Counted from the stretch's first letter, positions 8,437 to 18,347 are shown. The stretch is DNA of 64,000 nt from Halomonas halocynthiae DSM 14573 (GCF_000425725.1 NZ_AUDZ01000014.1:1-64000); one strand, 5' to 3'. Made by a program: numbers and translations. Notes: generated by a model from the letters alone, not told the origin.

Positions 8437-9243
8437 ATGGACTTTCTGACAATTCATGGGCGCAGTGTTGCCTACCGTCTGTTGGGCAACTCTGAAAAGC
8501 CGTTGTTACTGTTGGCTCACCCGCTTGGCATGAGCCAAGCTGTCTGGGATAGCCTGCTGCCAAGCCTACTGCCACATGTGCGGGTGCTAACATGGGATTT
8601 ACCAGGCCACGGTGCCAGCGAGGCCTGGCAAGGAGAATGTATTACGCCTAAAGACCTGGCCACTGAAGCGATAGCGCTGGCAAATCATGCCAACAGCACG
8701 CATTTTCACTTCATCGGCACATCGATTGGCGGCGTCATTGGCCAGCAGCTACTGGTGGAGCAGGCTGAGCGACTCAGCTCTGTGACGTTGACCAATACCG
8801 GTGCAGTGATCGGCACTAACGAGCTGTGGTCCGCCCGTGCGGCACGAGTCCGCGAGGAAGGCTTAGCAGCAATGAGTCACGACATTGTTCCGCGCTGGTT
8901 TGCAGAACCCTATCTGGAGGCCAACCCAGCCCTTAAGGCTGGCTGGATGACCCAAATGGGGCGCAGCGATGACGAAAGCTACGCCCTGCTTTGTGAAATG
9001 CTTGGCACATGTGACTTCAGCGCCCACCTGAATGGCATCCGCTCACATCATCCCCACCTAGATGTCTACCTACTGGGAGGCAGCGACGACCTGGCCACCA
9101 CACCGGCGACGCTTGACGCCTTAGCGACCGCTCTGGATGGCGCCCCGCTAAGCATTCTTGCTGGTGTCGGGCATGTGCCTTCCGTGGAAAATCCCAGCGC
9201 GCTGTTATCACACCTTCTCAACAGACTGCATGAAAACGGCTAA
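8437..9243 (+). CDS. pcaD: 3-oxoadipate enol-lactonase
   Basis: A 268-residue alpha/beta hydrolase. It has the nucleophile elbow GTSIGG with S96, an oxyanion region AHPLGMSQAVW near residues 27-37, and the catalytic histidine H246 (GVGHVPSVENP). The length is typical of PcaD, which hydrolyses beta-ketoadipate enol-lactone to beta-ketoadipate. AAGGA precedes the ATG, and it lies 37 bases after pcaF. It converges on selO with no obvious terminator in the 76-base gap. pcaC and pcaBGH are not present, so in this window the island serves the catechol rather than the protocatechuate branch. Confidence 0.88.
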   Translation: MDFLTIHGRSVAYRLLGNSEKPLLLLAHPLGMSQAVWDSLLPSLLPHVRVLTWDLPGHGASEAWQGECITPKDLATEAIALANHANSTHFHFIGTSIGGVIGQQLLVEQAERLSSVTLTNTGAVIGTNELWSARAARVREEGLAAMSHDIVPRWFAEPYLEANPALKAGWMTQMGRSDDESYALLCEMLGTCDFSAHLNGIRSHHPHLDVYLLGGSDDLATTPATLDALATALDGAPLSILAGVGHVPSVENPSALLSHLLNRLHENG

Positions 9244-9319
9244 CACTAAGACGGCCAGTACAAAGGTCGACGAGTAAGCCGGGCAGCGGCAACACAGCAG
9301 GTGAGAAATACGGCCACGG

Positions 9320-10795
9320 CTAAGTACCACAAAACGTGCGAAGCACCTGCTCTCCATCCAGAGGCGGCTGCCTGAAGTCGACACACTCATTTGAAGCATC
9401 AAACGGGTGCGTCACAGCCGCCAGCAACGCGTTGAACGGTGCGAAGTCGTCGCGCTCACTGGCGGCTTCAATGACCTGCTCGACCCGATGATTCCGCGGA
9501 ATCACTGCTGGGTTAACTGCGCACATTCGCTCAAAGACTTCCTTGGCTGACGCCTGTTCGTCACCAAGCCGCTGGCGCCAACGCACAAGCCAAGCCTCGA
9601 TATCCTTAGGCTGATCGAACACCGCAACTAACTGCTCGGCCCCTTCAGGTGTCACCGCCCCCGCTAAATAGTGAAATGTCAGTGTGAAATCAGCGCTGCC
9701 TTGGTGCATAACTTCCAGCAAATCAGCAGCAAGCACGGCATCAGCATCTTGCGCTGTGCTTAGCCCCAGCTTGTGACGCATCGCACTCAGCCAATGCCGC
9801 TGGTAGCGCTCATTGAACGTTTCCAACACCTCTGTGGCTTCGGCAATTGCCTGTTTGCTGTCATGGCCCATTAACGGCAGAATCGCTTCGGCGAAACGCG
9901 CAAGGTTCCATTGCGCCATCGACGGTTGATTGGCGTAGGCATAGCGCCCCCGCCCATCAATCGAGCTAAACACGGTCATCGGGTCATAGCGGTCCATAAA
10001 GGCACAGGGGCCGTAGTCGATGGTTTCGCCGCCAATCGCGCAGTTATCCGTGTTCATCACCCCATGAATGAACCCTACACTCATCCATTTAGCGATTAGC
10101 TTCGCCTGCCGCTCTATTACGGCTTCCAGCAGTGCCATCGGCTGTGCATCAGCGGCTAGTTCCGCCAACTCAGGGTAGTGGCGAACAATGGCCTCATCAA
10201 CCAGCACGCGCAGCGCCGCTTCATCACCTCTAACAGCAAAGTACTGGAAGGTGCCCACGCGCAGATGACTTGACGCCACCCGGGTCAGCACCGCGCCAGG
10301 CTCAGGCATACGCCGGTAAACCCGCTCACCCGTCGTTGTTGCTGCCAGCGCCCGAGTGGTTGGCACCCCCAGCGCATGCATGGCCTCGCTAACCAAATAC
10401 TCACGCAGCACCGGCCCTAGCGGTGCTCGGCCATCGCCACCACGGGAGAATGGCGTACGACCACTACCTTTAAGCTGAATATCACGCAGCTGCCCAGCGC
10501 GATTTCTTGCCTCGCCCAGCAACAGCGCGCGCCCGTCGCCCAACTGCGGAACAAAGTTACCAAACTGATGGCCAGCGTAAGCGGCGGCTGTCGGTTTAAG
10601 CTCTTCGGGCAGCGCGTTACCAGAAAACAGCTCAGCGGCGCGCGCTTCATCAAAACATGCCAGCTCCATTCCCAGGTCTTCGGCCAAAGGCCGGTTAAGG
10701 GCGACCAAGCGCGGCTTAGGCACCGGCGTTGGGTATACCTCGGCGCGCATGTGCTCAGGAAGATCAGCGTAACGATGAGAAAGTGGCGGTAACAT
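9320..10795 (-). CDS. selO: Protein adenylyltransferase SelO (YdiU family)
   Basis: A 491-residue pseudokinase-fold protein of the SelO/YdiU family, near the usual about 480 residues. Recognisable segments are YAGHQFGNFVPQLGDGRALL, LKGSGRTPFSRGGDGRA and the active-site stretch HGVMNTDNCAIGGETIDYGP (catalytic Asn/Asp region). SelO transfers AMP to Ser/Thr/Tyr of target proteins and is linked to redox stress. The C terminus ends in FCGT, keeping the cysteine that replaces selenocysteine in bacterial homologues. AGGAG lies five bases before the ATG. It is monocistronic and divergent from the aldehyde dehydrogenase gene. Confidence 0.9.
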   Translation of the reverse strand: MLPPLSHRYADLPEHMRAEVYPTPVPKPRLVALNRPLAEDLGMELACFDEARAAELFSGNALPEELKPTAAAYAGHQFGNFVPQLGDGRALLLGEARNRAGQLRDIQLKGSGRTPFSRGGDGRAPLGPVLREYLVSEAMHALGVPTTRALAATTTGERVYRRMPEPGAVLTRVASSHLRVGTFQYFAVRGDEAALRVLVDEAIVRHYPELAELAADAQPMALLEAVIERQAKLIAKWMSVGFIHGVMNTDNCAIGGETIDYGPCAFMDRYDPMTVFSSIDGRGRYAYANQPSMAQWNLARFAEAILPLMGHDSKQAIAEATEVLETFNERYQRHWLSAMRHKLGLSTAQDADAVLAADLLEVMHQGSADFTLTFHYLAGAVTPEGAEQLVAVFDQPKDIEAWLVRWRQRLGDEQASAKEVFERMCAVNPAVIPRNHRVEQVIEAASERDDFAPFNALLAAVTHPFDASNECVDFRQPPLDGEQVLRTFCGT

Positions 10796-10876
10796 GATGA
10801 CTCCTGTTGGTAATCGCTTCAGCCTAACTGATACTGACGATACAGCGAACTGCTAGCGGCTACTTGGAGAAAAAAC

Positions 10877-12352
10877 ATGCCTCCTGACACTCACGCATCA
10901 GAACACTCAGCCAAAGCGCGGTTGCAGGCGTTGCTTTCACGCCAACAAACAGCCTTTCGAGAGGCCCCTATGCCTAACCTCGCCAGTCGCATGGCCGATC
11001 TCAAGGCACTCTCTCGGCTACTTGATGACAACCGCGAGGCAATCATTCAAGCGATTTGCGCCGATTACGGTCAGCGTTCGCGCCATGAAACCTTACTCTA
11101 TGAGTTCACGGTGGTATTTGACGAACTGCGCCATGCTCGCCGCCACCTCAAGTCCTGGATGCGCCGCCAGCACCGTCGCGTTAACCCGCTCTTATACGCC
11201 AGTTCACGCAATACCGTGCTGCCACAGCCACTAGGCGTCATCGGCGTTATTGTGCCGTGGAACTTTCCCATTACCCTCAGCCTAGGGCCGTTAGTCGGTA
11301 TTCTGGCCGCCGGTAACCGAGCCATGGTTAAAATGAGCGAACGCTCGCCACACCTAGCCGAGCTGCTAACCAACATCAGCCCACAGTATCTGGCCGAAGA
11401 TACACTTAGTTTCATTGCCGACAGCCCCTCGGCCAACAGCGCACTGGGGCCGATTTTTTCAGCGCTGCCCTTTGATCACTTACTATTCACCGGCAGTACG
11501 ACTACCGGCCGCGCTGTCATGCGCAATGCCGCTAATAACCTGACCCCAGTCACGTTAGAGCTCGGCGGTAAGTCACCCGCCATCGTGTCGGCTGATTTTC
11601 CATTACAGCGCGCCGTTGAGCGCATCATGCATGCCAAGCTGATCAATGCTGGGCAAATTTGTACCAGTGTGGACTATGTCTTTGTGCCACGCGAACAGGT
11701 CGAAGACTTCATCGCCCTCGCACGTCAACATGTCGCGCGTCGCTATCTCGAAAAACCAAACGTGCTCAGCAACGACTACACCGCCATCATCGATGAGCGC
11801 GCTTGGCAACGGCTACACAACCTGCTTGATGATGCCCTCAACCATGGCGCTCAGTTAATTAACCTGGCCAGCCACAGCAATGAAAAGCATCCTGACAATA
11901 CCGCTCAACGCAAACTGGCCCCACACTTACTGCTCAACGTCAACAACGACATGCAGGTGATGCAACAAGAAATTTTTGGCCCACTGCTACCGATTCTTGC
12001 CTACGACGACCCACAAGAAGTGATCGACTTTGTCGCAGCACGACCACGCCCCCTGGCAATCTACCCCTTTACCCACAACAAAGCCCTGCGCGACCGCTAT
12101 ATCCATCAGCTGCTATCCGGCGGCGTTTCCGTCAATCAAGCGCTACTGCACGTGGGCCAGAGCGACCTACCCTTCGGCGGCGTCGGCGCCAGTGGAATGG
12201 GCCACTACCACGGCCACGAAGGCTTCAATACCTTCTCTAAGCTACGCCCCATCTACCAGCAGGGGCCCATCGACAGCCTCAGGCTGCTAATGCCGCCCTA
12301 TACCAACCGCACCGACCGCCTGCTAACGTGGCTGATGCGACTCTTGCGCTGA
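10877..12352 (+). CDS. calB: Coniferyl-aldehyde-type dehydrogenase
   Basis: A 491-residue aldehyde dehydrogenase of the class-3/coniferyl aldehyde dehydrogenase group. The base E228 (TLELGGKSP) and nucleophile C262 (NAGQICTSVDYVF) are present, as is the cofactor-entry segment PWNFPITL near residue 127. It has a C-terminal amphipathic tail (residues 470-491). The family oxidises aromatic or medium-chain aldehydes with NAD(P)+. Coniferyl aldehyde is the usual annotation, but the substrate is not fixed by sequence. GGAG lies seven bases before the ATG. It is transcribed toward bioA, with 11 bases between the two stops. Confidence 0.75.
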   Translation: MPPDTHASEHSAKARLQALLSRQQTAFREAPMPNLASRMADLKALSRLLDDNREAIIQAICADYGQRSRHETLLYEFTVVFDELRHARRHLKSWMRRQHRRVNPLLYASSRNTVLPQPLGVIGVIVPWNFPITLSLGPLVGILAAGNRAMVKMSERSPHLAELLTNISPQYLAEDTLSFIADSPSANSALGPIFSALPFDHLLFTGSTTTGRAVMRNAANNLTPVTLELGGKSPAIVSADFPLQRAVERIMHAKLINAGQICTSVDYVFVPREQVEDFIALARQHVARRYLEKPNVLSNDYTAIIDERAWQRLHNLLDDALNHGAQLINLASHSNEKHPDNTAQRKLAPHLLLNVNNDMQVMQQEIFGPLLPILAYDDPQEVIDFVAARPRPLAIYPFTHNKALRDRYIHQLLSGGVSVNQALLHVGQSDLPFGGVGASGMGHYHGHEGFNTFSKLRPIYQQGPIDSLRLLMPPYTNRTDRLLTWLMRLLR

Positions 12353-12363
12353 ACCGTTTATGT

Positions 12364-13671
12364 TTAAGGCTGACGCGTCGGTGATTTTCGCTCCGCCCCT
12401 GCGTCAGCCAAAAACCACGCTTTCATTACGTCTGTAATTTCGACCATCTCACGGTCACTGGTAATATAAGCAGGCATGGTATAGAGCCAACGACCAATCG
12501 GGCGCAGCCATACGCCGTTAGAGCGCGCAAAGTCGCCTACGCCGTCAAGCGCTTCAGCGCTAATGGCTTCAATGACTGCCGTAGCCCCCAACACTCGTAC
12601 ATCGGCCACCAGCGGATGAGAGCTTAGCGCCGCATCGCCAACCAACTCACGGTTCAGAATGGCACTCAAGCGTTCAATTTTTCCCAGATAATCATCGTCT
12701 TCAAACACGCTAAGACTTTCCAGAGCGACACGGCAGGCCAACGGATTACCCATAAAGGTGGGTCCGTGCATAAAGGCATGCTGCTCACTGTCACCAATGA
12801 AGGCATCGTGAACACGATCCGTAGCCAAGGTTGCTGCATGCCCCAGGTAGCCACCAGTTAAGCCTTTAGAAAGCACCATGATATCGGGCGTTATATCGGC
12901 GTGATCAACCGCAAACATCTTCCCAGTACGGCCAAACCCAGTGGCCACTTCGTCAGCAATTAATAAAACATTGAATTCATCACACAGAGCCCGAGCCCCT
13001 TTAAGATACTCAGGAGAGGTCATGTTTAACCCACCGGCTGCTTGTAACAACGGCTCCATCAATAACGCAGCAACGTCTTGATGGTGTCGCTCAAGTACAC
13101 CACGCAACGCGCGCAAATCGTACTCAACCTGCTCAGGCCCAGCATGGAATGACGCCGTTGGTGCTGGTGCAAAGTAATGGGTTGGCAACAGCCCAGAAAA
13201 CAGACTGTGCATACCCTCCTCAGGATCACACACCGCCATACAACCTGTGGTATCGCCATGGTAAGCCTTCATGAGGGAGAGCATTCGTGCTTTGCCAGGG
13301 TTGCCGGTCAAGACGTGATACTGCAGCGCCATTTTCATTGCCACTTCCATGCCGACAGAACCACTATCAGAATAGAACACGTGATTGAGGCTAGCGGGCG
13401 TAATACGCACCAGCTCTTTTGCCAAACGTTGAGCCGGCTCATGGGTCAGTCCACCCAGCATGACATGGCACAAAGTATGTGCCTGCTCGACAATCGCCTC
13501 CACCAACCGCGGGTGGCGATAACCATGGATCATGCACCACCAAGAGCACGTAGCATCCAGCAGCCGTTCGCCGCCTTCAAGCTCAAAGTGCGCACCCTGG
13601 CCAGCCACAACGGTAGGTGCGGGCGCTTGAGTTTTCACATGCGCATAAGGATGCCAAACATGAGAGGTCAT
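12364..13671 (-). CDS. bioA: Adenosylmethionine-8-amino-7-oxononanoate aminotransferase
   Basis: A 435-residue class III PLP aminotransferase. The Schiff-base lysine is K269 (VLSKGLTGGYLG). WHPY at the N terminus and HGPTFMGNPLAC near residue 305 are BioA hallmarks. It makes 7,8-diaminopelargonate from 7-keto-8-aminopelargonate using S-adenosylmethionine. A GTG three bases upstream is possible, but AGGAG is five bases from this ATG, so I place the start at 13671. It is the last gene of bioBFHCDA. Confidence 0.93.
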   Translation of the reverse strand: MTSHVWHPYAHVKTQAPAPTVVAGQGAHFELEGGERLLDATCSWWCMIHGYRHPRLVEAIVEQAHTLCHVMLGGLTHEPAQRLAKELVRITPASLNHVFYSDSGSVGMEVAMKMALQYHVLTGNPGKARMLSLMKAYHGDTTGCMAVCDPEEGMHSLFSGLLPTHYFAPAPTASFHAGPEQVEYDLRALRGVLERHHQDVAALLMEPLLQAAGGLNMTSPEYLKGARALCDEFNVLLIADEVATGFGRTGKMFAVDHADITPDIMVLSKGLTGGYLGHAATLATDRVHDAFIGDSEQHAFMHGPTFMGNPLACRVALESLSVFEDDDYLGKIERLSAILNRELVGDAALSSHPLVADVRVLGATAVIEAISAEALDGVGDFARSNGVWLRPIGRWLYTMPAYITSDREMVEITDVMKAWFLADAGAERKSPTRQP

Positions 13672-13703
13672 CACGACTCCTGTAACACACTATGGGAAGA
13701 CGA

Positions 13704-14414
13704 TTAAAAGGAAGGCGCTTCAAGTAAGAGCCTGTCAAGGGATAGATATTCAGAGGCGGCTTCGGCGCTAGGCCGCTCTAAATGTGGAATAACGCCTAAG
13801 CAAGGTGCTAGCAGTGTTTCGCTGAGAAACGCCACATTAGCCGAAAAGCGTGTTTTATCTGCGGCAAACTCGGATGCCACTTCGCTACCCACCCAGCCGA
13901 TGAGGTGCAGACCATCAGCGGCAATTGCCTCGGCACTTAATCGCGCATGATTCAAACAACCAAGCTTGAGCCCTACCACGAGAATCACCGGCACGTTAAG
14001 CCCAGCCGCGAGGTCAGAAAAGTCTTGGCGTGTGTTAAGTGGCACTCGCCAACCACCAGCCCCCTCTATCACACAAAAATCTCGCGGTGTTTTTGCAAGT
14101 GTCTGCTTGAGCGCGGCAATGATAGCGATAGCGTCAAGGTCACACCCCGCTTCCTCAGCAGCCAAGTGCGGGGCAATCGCTGGAGCAAAGGTAAAGCAGT
14201 TAACGGTATCGTACTCAACCGCAGGGTCACTTTGCCTTTGAAGGACCAGCGCATCGGCGTTACGAAGTCCATCGCCCGAGGCCTCGCTGCCGGAAGCGAC
14301 GGGCTTTAGTCCTAGGGTCGTAAGCCCTTGCTGTCGAGCGGCATATAATAGCCCGCTCGCCGCGAGCGTTTTGCCAGCATCAGTGTCAGTGCCTGTCATA
14401 AATAACGTCGTCAT
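13704..14414 (-). CDS. bioD: Dethiobiotin synthetase
   Basis: A 236-residue BioD with the N-terminal P-loop variant FMTGTDTDAGKT and the segment CVIEGAGGWRVPLN near residue 115. It carboxylates and cyclises 7,8-diaminopelargonate to dethiobiotin with ATP. It starts five bases after the bioC stop and is followed by bioA after 32 bases. No strong Shine-Dalgarno is visible, which suggests coupled translation. Confidence 0.93.
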   Translation of the reverse strand: MTTLFMTGTDTDAGKTLAASGLLYAARQQGLTTLGLKPVASGSEASGDGLRNADALVLQRQSDPAVEYDTVNCFTFAPAIAPHLAAEEAGCDLDAIAIIAALKQTLAKTPRDFCVIEGAGGWRVPLNTRQDFSDLAAGLNVPVILVVGLKLGCLNHARLSAEAIAADGLHLIGWVGSEVASEFAADKTRFSANVAFLSETLLAPCLGVIPHLERPSAEAASEYLSLDRLLLEAPSF

Positions 14415-14419
14415 CGTGG

Positions 14420-15259
14420 TTACTCAAACGCTGAAGATGAGGTTGAATCAGCCACAAGAACAAGCGCTAAGCAGCGATAACTGACCGGCAGCCCTTGAGG
14501 AGCCCGCAAGGTTTCAAAGCGTGTTCTGGCAGCGGCTAGATCACGGCGAGTCAACGTTGCACCAGGCCGAGCGACTTGAGCCCCAACACCTTTAATAGAT
14601 GCCATCACCGCAGACATATCAGGGTAAAAAAAGCGCTCGCTATACTCATCGGTGCGCACAGGCCTCAGCCCCGCTGCTGTTGCAATTTGGTAGTAACTCT
14701 CGCCACTGAGGTAGTCAAGAAATGCATCAGGCCGCTGCCAAGCAAAAGCCACTTCGTTTAACGTGCCTGGCAACAGTGTGGTCAATACAACCCGGCCGCC
14801 AGGAACCAGTACTCGGGCAAACTCTGACATCACAGCGCCAACGTCGGAACACCACTGCACGGCCAAATTAGAAAAAATCAGTTCAACACTGGCGCGTTCA
14901 ACAGGCAACGCGACCGCATCGCCCTGACGCCAATCAATCCGGCTAGAGCGTTGTTTTGCTTGAGCCAGCATACCCTGCGCAATATCAATACCAATCACCG
15001 CTGCATCGGCATAACGCTCCGCAAGACGCTGCGTCCAATACCCCGTGCCACAGCCCACATCTACAATGCTGTGAGCGCTCAGGGGCAGACTCTCCCAGAG
15101 CCGGCGACCGATATGTTGCTGCGCCCCAGCAAGTGCATCGTAACGCGGTGCCGCACGCGAAAATGCCCGCGCTATACGTGCCTGCCTATCGGCAGAAGGA
15201 TCTGAGCCGGTCATCAACGCTGAGCACTGCGTATGAGGGGCATTAACCGTAATAGCCAT
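14420..15259 (-). CDS. bioC: Malonyl-ACP O-methyltransferase
   Basis: A 279-residue SAM-dependent methyltransferase with motif I VDVGCGTGYWTQRL at about residues 66-79 and the BioC-typical N-terminal IARAFSRAAPRYDALAGAQQ. It methylates malonyl-ACP to start pimelate synthesis and is paired here with the demethylating esterase BioH. GAGGAGG lies just before the ATG, inside the end of bioH (17-base overlap). Confidence 0.92.
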   Translation of the reverse strand: MAITVNAPHTQCSALMTGSDPSADRQARIARAFSRAAPRYDALAGAQQHIGRRLWESLPLSAHSIVDVGCGTGYWTQRLAERYADAAVIGIDIAQGMLAQAKQRSSRIDWRQGDAVALPVERASVELIFSNLAVQWCSDVGAVMSEFARVLVPGGRVVLTTLLPGTLNEVAFAWQRPDAFLDYLSGESYYQIATAAGLRPVRTDEYSERFFYPDMSAVMASIKGVGAQVARPGATLTRRDLAAARTRFETLRAPQGLPVSYRCLALVLVADSTSSSAFE

Positions 15260-15998
15260 ACCCCCTCCTCTGACTAAACAACCATGTTACTGTCTGCTGA
15301 CATGCTGCTGCCTGCTGAATAAGCGCGGCAGCTAGAAGCGCGGGCTGTGAAAGCATTGGGCAATGCCCTGCGTCAGCAAGAACTTGGCTCTTCAGCCGCT
15401 GCGGTGTACCGACCAAGGGGTCGGCATCACCAACAAGCTGGATTACTGGGCAAGAGAGACTAGCAAGACGTTTGCGATTATCAATTTTGGCAAGCCAATT
15501 TAACCCTGCACTCAGAGTGGCAGTATCCGCCGCTGGCTTGACTAGCAGGTCACTCAACATGCGATAGGCTAAACGTGGATCCGGTTCACCTTGGGTTTGC
15601 CAGCGCAAAAAGTGCCGCCAAGTCGAGTAGGGCTTACGTTCAAAGGCTCGAATAAAAGCCTTTAGCTCATTATCAGTGACACCATCATCTGCACAGAATC
15701 GCTCACCGGCACCCAGCAGAATAATTCCCTGCGGTTCAGGCAAATAAGCAGTCAACGCAGTGGCCAACAACCCGCCCAATGACCAGCCTACCCATACACT
15801 CTGTGTTTGCAGCGGCTCGGCCATAGCGCATGCCAAGTCTGCAAGCGTATGACTAGATAAAGGGGGAGTATGGCAGTAGCCCGGCCAGTCCACTGCCCTG
15901 ACATTCACGTTCTCTGGCCAAAAAGGTGCCAGCGATTGCCAAATACGTGCATCAACGCCCCAGCCTGAAAGCAGCGTTAAGCAAAGCGGTGCGGTCAC
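15243..15998 (-). CDS. bioH: Pimeloyl-ACP methyl ester carboxylesterase
   Basis: A 251-residue alpha/beta hydrolase with nucleophile S73 in GWSLGG and a histidine in LADAGHCPM near the C terminus. It removes the methyl group from pimeloyl-ACP methyl ester. The start chosen is the GTG at 15998, because AAGGAGG lies four bases upstream and the start overlaps the bioF stop as GTGA. The longer frame from the GTG at 16019 lacks such a site. Having bioH inside the biotin operon next to bioC is common outside enterics. Confidence 0.88.
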   Translation of the reverse strand: MTAPLCLTLLSGWGVDARIWQSLAPFWPENVNVRAVDWPGYCHTPPLSSHTLADLACAMAEPLQTQSVWVGWSLGGLLATALTAYLPEPQGIILLGAGERFCADDGVTDNELKAFIRAFERKPYSTWRHFLRWQTQGEPDPRLAYRMLSDLLVKPAADTATLSAGLNWLAKIDNRKRLASLSCPVIQLVGDADPLVGTPQRLKSQVLADAGHCPMLSQPALLAAALIQQAAACQQTVTWLFSQRRGYGYYG

Positions 15999-17152
15999 AG
16001 CGCCTCCTTGCGCAGGCACTGCCCAAGCGTCTCTAGCAGACGGTCGATATCCTTACGCCTGTGGCAGGCTCTCAAGGTAACGCGAAGTCGGGACTGTCCT
16101 CGCGGCACGCTAGGCGGCCGAATGGCACCTACGGCGATATTCTGGCACTTAAGTTCATCGGCCCAGCGAAGGGTCCGCGCCTCATCACCAAGCAGTAATG
16201 GCTGAATCGGTGTCTCGGACTGAGCCAATGGCAAGCCAAGGCTCTGCGCTCCACAACGAAATTGTCCAATGTTCTCTCGCAGCCGATGACGACGCTCAGG
16301 CTCTGCCTGCAAGATCTCAAGCGATGTTAGCGTCGCACTGGCCACCCCAGGCGGCTGAGCGGTGGTATAAGTATAGCTGCGCGAAAACTGCAGCACATGT
16401 TCAACCAGTGCCGTATCACCAGCCACAAAAGCCCCGGCGGTACCCAGCGCCTTACCCAAGGTACCTATCAGTATCGGCACCTCAGCGCTTGTAAAGCCTT
16501 CCGTGCAGCCAGCAGCTCGCTCGCCCAGCACGCCAACCCCATGAGCGTCGTCGATCATCAGCCACGCTCGATGCTTGCGGCTAATGGCGGATAGCCCAGC
16601 AATATCCGCCACATCCCCATCCATACTGAAGACACCGTCACTAACCACTAGCCGGTGCTCCCTTTCATTACGGGCAAGCAAGCGCTGCAAATCTGCCATA
16701 TCGCAGTGGTGAAAACGTCTTGAGGGAGCGCCGGAAAGCGTGGCTCCGTCGATCAGTGAGGCATGATTAAGCCGATCTTGAAAGATCGCAGTATGCGGGT
16801 CAGCAAGCGCCTGAAGCACCCCCAGGTTGGCCATATACCCTGTAGAAAAAAGCAGCGCTCGCTCACGGCCTAACCACTCAGCAAGCGCAACTTCAAGCGC
16901 TTCATGGACAGACAAGTGACCGTTCACCAAATGGGAAGCGCCAGCCCCCGCCCCAAAGCGACGTGCACCTTTCGCTTGTGCTTCGCAAACACGCGGATCA
17001 AGCGCCAAGCCCAGATAGTCGTTACTCGCAAAATCAAGACTATTACCTTGGTTAACTTGGCGTACTCGCCAGCGTTGAGAGCGTTCATACTCGGCTCGTG
17101 CAGCGCTCAAACGCTTGCCCCACGAACAACCTGCCGATTCAAACACTGGCAT
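15995..17152 (-). CDS. bioF: 8-amino-7-oxononanoate synthase
   Basis: About 385 residues; an alpha-oxoamine synthase PLP enzyme with [13 protein letters not shown] near the N terminus, [15 protein letters not shown], and the PLP lysine in [14 protein letters not shown]. It condenses pimeloyl-ACP and alanine. The open frame extends upstream to a GTG at 17281, deep inside bioB. Family length (384 in E. coli) and domain start support the ATG at 17152, giving a 14-base overlap with bioB. No clear Shine-Dalgarno precedes it, so the start is uncertain by a few codons. Confidence 0.9.
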   Translation of the reverse strand: MPVFESAGCSWGKRLSAARAEYERSQRWRVRQVNQGNSLDFASNDYLGLALDPRVCEAQAKGARRFGAGAGASHLVNGHLSVHEALEVALAEWLGRERALLFSTGYMANLGVLQALADPHTAIFQDRLNHASLIDGATLSGAPSRRFHHCDMADLQRLLARNEREHRLVVSDGVFSMDGDVADIAGLSAISRKHRAWLMIDDAHGVGVLGERAAGCTEGFTSAEVPILIGTLGKALGTAGAFVAGDTALVEHVLQFSRSYTYTTAQPPGVASATLTSLEILQAEPERRHRLRENIGQFRCGAQSLGLPLAQSETPIQPLLLGDEARTLRWADELKCQNIAVGAIRPPSVPRGQSRLRVTLRACHRRKDIDRLLETLGQCLRKEAL

Positions 17153-18191
17153 CCACCGCAAGCGCATCAACTTGAGCGACACGGGCTCGCTGAGCCAAGC
17201 GCGCGCTTTGCGTGTCGTCGCTTTCACAGGTATTGCGGGTTTCGGAGTGTAAGCCCAGTTTGGTAAAAAGCGCGCGATCACGCTGGGCTTGGGGGTTATC
17301 GGTGGTCAGCAGTTTATCGCCATAAAAAATCGAATTCGCCCCCGCTATGAATGCAAGCGCTTGGGTCGATTCCGTCATCTGCTCTCGCCCCGCTGACAAC
17401 CGCACATGGCTGCGAGGCATCAAAATACGCGCTACGGCAATAGCGCGAACAAACACCAACGGGTCCAGATCTTCAACGTTTTCTAACGGCGTTCCCGGCA
17501 CCTTAACCAACATATTGATAGGGACAGATTCAGGATGCGGTGACAAGCTCGCCAGCTGTTGAAGTAGCGCACTACGATCATTGGCACCTTCCCCCATGCC
17601 CAAGATGCCACCAGAACACACTTTCATCCCCGCATCACGCACATGGCTGAGAGTTTCCAAGCGTTCCGCGTAGCTGCGCGTGGTGATGATTTCCGCATAG
17701 TAGTCTGGCGAGGTATCCAAGTTGTGATTGTAGTAATCCAGCCCAGCGTCAGCTAACCGACTGGCTTGGTCACCATCAACCCGCCCCAAGGTCATGCACG
17801 TTTCCAGCCCCAGTTCTTTGACACGACGCACCATTTCTTCAACCACCCGTAGGTCTTTTTCCTGCGGACGTTTCCACGCGGCTCCCATACAGAATCGGCT
17901 AGCACCTGCTGCCTTAGCGGCACGAGCCTGAACAACAACTTGCTCCACCGCCATCAGCTTCTGTTTTTCCAGCTGAGTATTGTAGTGGCCTGACTGCGGG
18001 CAATACTTACAATCCTCAGGACAAGCGCCGGTTTTAATCGATAACAGCGTAGATACCTGAACCGCATTGGGATCGAAATGCTGGCGATGCACCTGTTGTG
18101 CGCGAAACAGCAAGTCATTAAATGGCAGCGCAAATAATGCATTGATTTCGTCAAGGGTCCAGTCGTTTCGTAAAGCGGCAGCCGCGGTCAT
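17139..18191 (-). CDS. bioB: Biotin synthase
   Basis: A 350-residue radical-SAM enzyme with the cluster motif [14 protein letters not shown] (C57, C61, C64), and [10 protein letters not shown] and [13 protein letters not shown] further on. It inserts sulfur into dethiobiotin. The frame extends 17 codons upstream to 18242, but that would run through the operator-like palindrome, and the family N terminus fits the ATG at 18191. It is the first gene of the operon and lies under two BirA-like palindromes. Confidence 0.93.
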   Translation of the reverse strand: MTAAAALRNDWTLDEINALFALPFNDLLFRAQQVHRQHFDPNAVQVSTLLSIKTGACPEDCKYCPQSGHYNTQLEKQKLMAVEQVVVQARAAKAAGASRFCMGAAWKRPQEKDLRVVEEMVRRVKELGLETCMTLGRVDGDQASRLADAGLDYYNHNLDTSPDYYAEIITTRSYAERLETLSHVRDAGMKVCSGGILGMGEGANDRSALLQQLASLSPHPESVPINMLVKVPGTPLENVEDLDPLVFVRAIAVARILMPRSHVRLSAGREQMTESTQALAFIAGANSIFYGDKLLTTDNPQAQRDRALFTKLGLHSETRNTCESDDTQSARLAQRARVAQVDALAVDASV

Positions 18192-18192
18192 T

Positions 18193-18225
18193 GCGTCAAC
18201 TCTTTGCTTATTAATAAGTTGACAA
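18193..18225 (-). promoter_or_regulatory. BirA-like operator proximal to bioB
   Basis: Inverted repeat GTCAACT (18195-18201) and AGTTGAC (18217-18223) with a 15-base spacer. Taken as 9-base arms it fits the BirA pattern (TTGTnAACC-N14/15-GGTTnACAA family) at the GTCAAC/GTTGAC core. It ends one base before the bioB ATG and so covers the ribosome binding region as well as likely initial transcript. Confidence 0.5.
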
Positions 18226-18249
18226 GACTGTAGCGGTGACACTCACCCT

Positions 18250-18281
18250 TAGTCAACTTTGATTTTAAATTAAGTTGACTC
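18250..18281 (-). promoter_or_regulatory. BirA-like operator distal to bioB, overlapping a -35 box
   Basis: Perfect 9-base arms AGTCAACTT (18251-18259) and AAGTTGACT (18272-18280) are separated by 12 bases. With arms TAGTCAACT/AGTTGACTC the spacer is 14, the BirA spacing. On the bioB strand the proximal arm contains TTGACT, a good -35, followed 18 bases later by TACAGT as -10. Repressor binding would therefore block the promoter. Binding by biotinyl-AMP-BirA is inferred from position before bioB. Confidence 0.6.
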
Positions 18282-18347
18282 GATGTGGGCGCAAAAAATC
18301 ACACACGTCGCACAAGCCAAAAACCGACATCACCACCCAAACTCAAC

